The notes beneath the pieces are model-generated. The model searched no databases. It saw only the letters and a program-made list of their open reading frames with translations, and was not told where the DNA came from. Both the position numbers and the translations under genes were made by a program. This document shows positions 19,597-22,914 of a stretch of 22,914 nt of DNA, one piece after another; the stretch's first letter is position 1, and the number at the start of each line of letters is the position of its first letter. Source of the stretch: Paramecium tetraurelia (Eukaryota > Ciliophora > Oligohymenophorea > Peniculida > Parameciidae); assembly GCF_000165425.1 (NCBI RefSeq), contig NW_001799639.1, positions 1 through 22,914 of the forward strand, in the 5' to 3' direction.

Positions 19597-22500
19597 TCAA
19601 AATGAACTGATGACTATGCTTGCTCTACTTTAATAATTGTCATTCAAAAACTCAAATTTACTTGGTAGCTTCTTTACTTATTCTTAATTTAGTAATATTT
19701 ATGGATTGGAATTTGTAGGTCTAATTTGAGTTGAAAGGGAATTAAGATTCTCTTTCAACTCTTTAATGGGTTTGGCATAACTAAATAAATATTTCTTAAT
19801 CTTTTGGTACTAATTTTAGATTCGTTTTCTTCTTTGAGTGCTATTTTCTAGGTACTTTCTGAAATATGGATGTTTCACAGCCCAAGGAGCGATTACAGAT
19901 AACTTGTCCCTCACTTTATCAAATTTGCCTTCCAATTCTAAATAATAAGATTTTAATATTTCATTAAAAAGCAACATAAAATAAAATAAGTTGAGCATAG
20001 CCAATATTATGAAATAAGGTATTTGAATTTCAAAATTGCCATAAAGTTCATCGATATATATCCCAAATCCCAATATAATTGAAATTTAGCAAACTTTAGC
20101 TGAAAGGGCATCTAAATTATTAAGAGTACTCATATTATAAGGTTTAAATCTATGATTTAATTCTGAATATAAATAAACAACAAGTAACACAAGAGTACCT
20201 TTCTGAATGATATTGTCGTCATAATATGATAGAAAGATAATAAGCAATTCTTTTTCTACAATTTTAACAATTTCCCAAAAAAAAGCGCCTGTTTTATATT
20301 CATTATATAAATATCCAAATTGTTGTCTAATTTTTTTCTCATTCAAAACATCTCTTTTAATGTATAATGCTATGAAAAATAGAGATGGTATGAGAAGAGC
20401 AAATAAAAATAACCCAGGCAAGCAAAAAGCTAGCAGCCAAATAATATGCTGGGATGTATCATATCTATAAGCTACATTAGCTTGAATCCATTAATATCCA
20501 GATATTTATCTAAAGGATAATAAAGATATCAAACCCCCTACCAAGTTTGGTTGAATATATATGTAAATGTATATAAATGTAGTAGTAATAACACTCAAAC
20601 TGTATTTAATTGCACCACATTTTACCGTAATGTAATATATACCTAAAAATAGAAAAATGTATATGAAAGGCATAATTAATTGCCATATTATTCTAGCGTA
20701 ATGAATTTCCATAGAAAACATATAAATTAAGAAGCAATCTAATGAATATGCCATAGTTTGTATTGGGTTGCCTATTGCATTTAAGGCGTTAGTTAAACCA
20801 GTTGAGAGATTTATTTTAAAAGTAGTTATTGCTGTCAGTATTTGAAGATGATTAGTAAGCATCTTTATAAGAATAGCAGATTAAGACTATATTGAATTTT
20901 TAATGAACCTTAATTTTGTCATTTATATTTAAATTGCTATTTAATTAAGCAATGCTACAGTACTCTTCACAGATATGAAAATAGATATTAATGTCCTTAA
21001 ATATTATAAACTAAATACCAAATGCTGACTAATATGATTATGACAATGTTTTTAGAATTATTTAGACAAGAACTACAAGAATATTAAACACTTTTTGAAA
21101 AATGTCCAGATCCTCTAATGTCATATATATCACATTCTTCACATAAAGCACCAATATGTCCATTAGAGCACGAATTATCTCCTTGAGACCAACCTCCGTT
21201 GCAATTTCTTGGTAAATTAATACATTAATCAATAGAGTCACTATTGAAGTAGGGTCTCCAAAATCCCTCTCTTAGATTCAGTTAAGCTGATTTAATTTCC
21301 TTTGTTGAAACATCATCTTTAACCTAACATCTTTAAGAATTAATAACTAAAGAATATTATCCTAATTCTGGATCACAAGGAACACAGATTTTATTTGAAG
21401 TCTTTTTAATTTCACCCAGTTGACATGGTAATGTCTTGACATTCATTCTCAAATAATAATTTTGATGATATGACTCTATTTATTTATTATCACCTCTTAT
21501 TGGTATAAAAATTGAACTGCAGTTAAATTAAAGTTGCAAAGTCATATTTAATTCATCATCTAAATATATTATCAGTTAATCCAAATTATAGTCCTTATAC
21601 CCAAATTCAATGTTCTCTTGGTTTGTAAAATTGTTTGTGAATAGTCTTTCTAATTCATCATCAAGTAGTCTACCTTTGATTGAACATGATGTTTTTTGTA
21701 AATTGTTGATAATAGAATCATATTGATCTAGTGCTACTATTCTTAAATGCAAATTGTAAGGGTAATATTGCTCCTTCTACCAATCAAAATATTTATAATC
21801 TGAAACTGTTTGTCCGTTCGGAAAGTAGAGAGTATCAGAAAATACATTCCTAAAAACTTCATATTTCTTTATGTGTATTTATTCAATTACTAAGTTTTCT
21901 GTTTAGAGTATTTTAATTTTTGGTAGATAGTTCACAGCATCTACAGAAATAGCCAATTAAGAAGGTATTTACGCTTCATTATTTCCATACAGTTTTGCAA
22001 TGTTATCTTAAACTAGTGAGCCTAAAAGTGTCATGTTTTAATTCATTTAATCAGTCATAAATATCCCACCTCCAATATTAGCCCTATTATCCTATAATAT
22101 TGATTGTTCTATGTAGAAATCTTCTATTCCAATAACCAAAATTGCTCCTCCTTTGTTAGCAGCTATATTTTTTTATAGGATAGAAGAAATGATCAACGTC
22201 GTTATATTTTATATTCTTAAACATGTACCTTCATAACCTTAGTTTTTTTAACAAATATAATTTAATAAATTTACCTAGTAATTTTTGCTATTAACAAAAG
22301 GAATTAATTTTTAGAGCCTACGACGTGATTGCATATTATTAATAATATTAATACAGCTGGATTTTCCACATTAATTTCTTTCAACATTGAGCGATTTAAT
22401 ATCTAAATAGCTGTGCTTTTCTTTAAGTTGAATATATAATAATCCATTATCACAAGTTTCACAATTAATATCTTTAAACAACAGCTATGAAATTGTCATA

Positions 22501-22914
22501 TTGGATTTAAATGGAGAGATTTCAACAACACTAACGTTTTCATCACTTTTTTGCATTTTCATTTTATTAAGAACACAAATTGCTGTTGTATCCAGTGCTT
22601 CATCATAAAATAAAGGTAAAATCTTAGGAGATACTCTAGAAAAGGATTCACCCAAACAAGAGAAAGATTAATAAGGTATTTGATTGACTGATTAGATTAT
22701 ACATTCTGTTTTATATGGAATAATAGCAAAAATAGAAATGTTTGATAATTCCATATCAGTCATGCATATGGACGAACTGCTGTTTTTGTTATCAATTTAT
22801 ATAACCGAATTTAAAAATATTGATTTGCTTATTAAAAGTTTAGTTATTTAAATGTAAAAGTTATTTGAAACCAAAGGGAATGATTCATAATTATATCCGC
22901 AAATAAAAAAATTC
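19597..22914 (-). CDS. Beta-helix, cysteine-neck, multi-pass membrane protein (5' end outside window)
   Basis: Read on the minus strand with TAA/TAG as Gln, exon 21019-22914 and exon 19597-20995 join across a 23-base intron into about 1,090 codons with no internal TGA. The stop is TGA at 19597-19599. The N-terminal part in view holds beta-helix-like turns, notably NIAANKGGAILVIG and DNRANIGGGIFMTD (about 22,040-22,190), as in pectin-lyase-fold repeats. A cysteine-rich neck follows (CVPCDPELG, then RNCNGGWSQGDNSCSNGHIG and ALCEECDIY, about 21,130-21,390). Next come several hydrophobic helices from about 21,050 down to 19,930, including IWQLIMPFIYIFLFLGIYYI and ALLIPSLFFIALYI, and the motif KPYNMSTLNNLDALSAKVC. 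The tail is basic and Gln-rich. It is probably a surface membrane protein; ligand and activity are unknown. It converges with the large plus-strand gene. Confidence 0.85.
20996..21018 (-). other. Micro-intron of the minus-strand gene
   Basis: On the minus strand the 23 bases begin GTATTTAG and end TTTAAG. Removing them joins VSIW to TLISIFISVKS inside a membrane segment and restores one frame; leaving them in leads to a TGA within about 20 codons. The acceptor is AAG, not TAG. Confidence 0.75.

Noticed and set aside
19816..20862. Three small separate minus-strand membrane proteins
   Set aside because: They are pieces of one frame separated by TAA or TAG codons, which are glutamine here. The frame continues to TGA at 19597.
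20996..21018. Frameshift in the minus-strand gene
   Set aside because: A 23-base GT...AG intron restores the frame cleanly, so no lesion is needed.

Overview
The window looks like nuclear DNA of a Paramecium-like ciliate. It is very AT-rich. Its two large genes can only be read if TAA and TAG mean glutamine and TGA is the only stop. The coding frames are joined across tiny introns of 21-26 bases. I see no tRNA, rRNA, CRISPR array, intact transposon or telomeric repeat. No database search was run, so family names rest on motifs read by eye.

Layout. Positions 1 to about 9,017 hold no intact gene. This arm contains diverged direct repeats, a GC-rich hairpin, an AT-rich hairpin and several fragments that read like decayed coding sequence. 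The best fragment is a plus-strand relic ending at 9,017. Most of it lies in one frame broken by several TGA codons. Smaller fragments lie at 3,584-3,952 (a cysteine pattern like that of the big gene downstream) and 5,449-5,874. Elsewhere TGA-free runs of 200-300 codons occur, but in DNA this AT-rich such lengths are near what chance gives.

Positions 9,157-18,888 (plus) hold a giant gene for a secreted or surface receptor-like protein. It has a signal peptide, about 1,600 residues of cysteine-rich repeats, a roughly 1,000-residue ectodomain with a REJ-like region and a GPS-like Cys-x-Cys near its end, then several membrane segments. I place 21 micro-introns in it. Its frame is broken at about six places, so it is a recent pseudogene, a low-quality consensus, or both. 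In-frame coding-like sequence continues past the TGA to 19,200.

Positions 19,597-22,914 (minus) hold the 3' part of a convergent gene whose start lies beyond the right edge. It encodes a beta-helix-like ectodomain, a cysteine-rich juxtamembrane segment and a multi-pass membrane domain. One 23-base intron interrupts it and no lesion was seen. The two large genes share a plan: a repetitive extracellular part, a cysteine-rich or GPS-like neck, and a multi-pass membrane end. They probably sit at the cell surface. Their ligands and functions cannot be read from the sequence.
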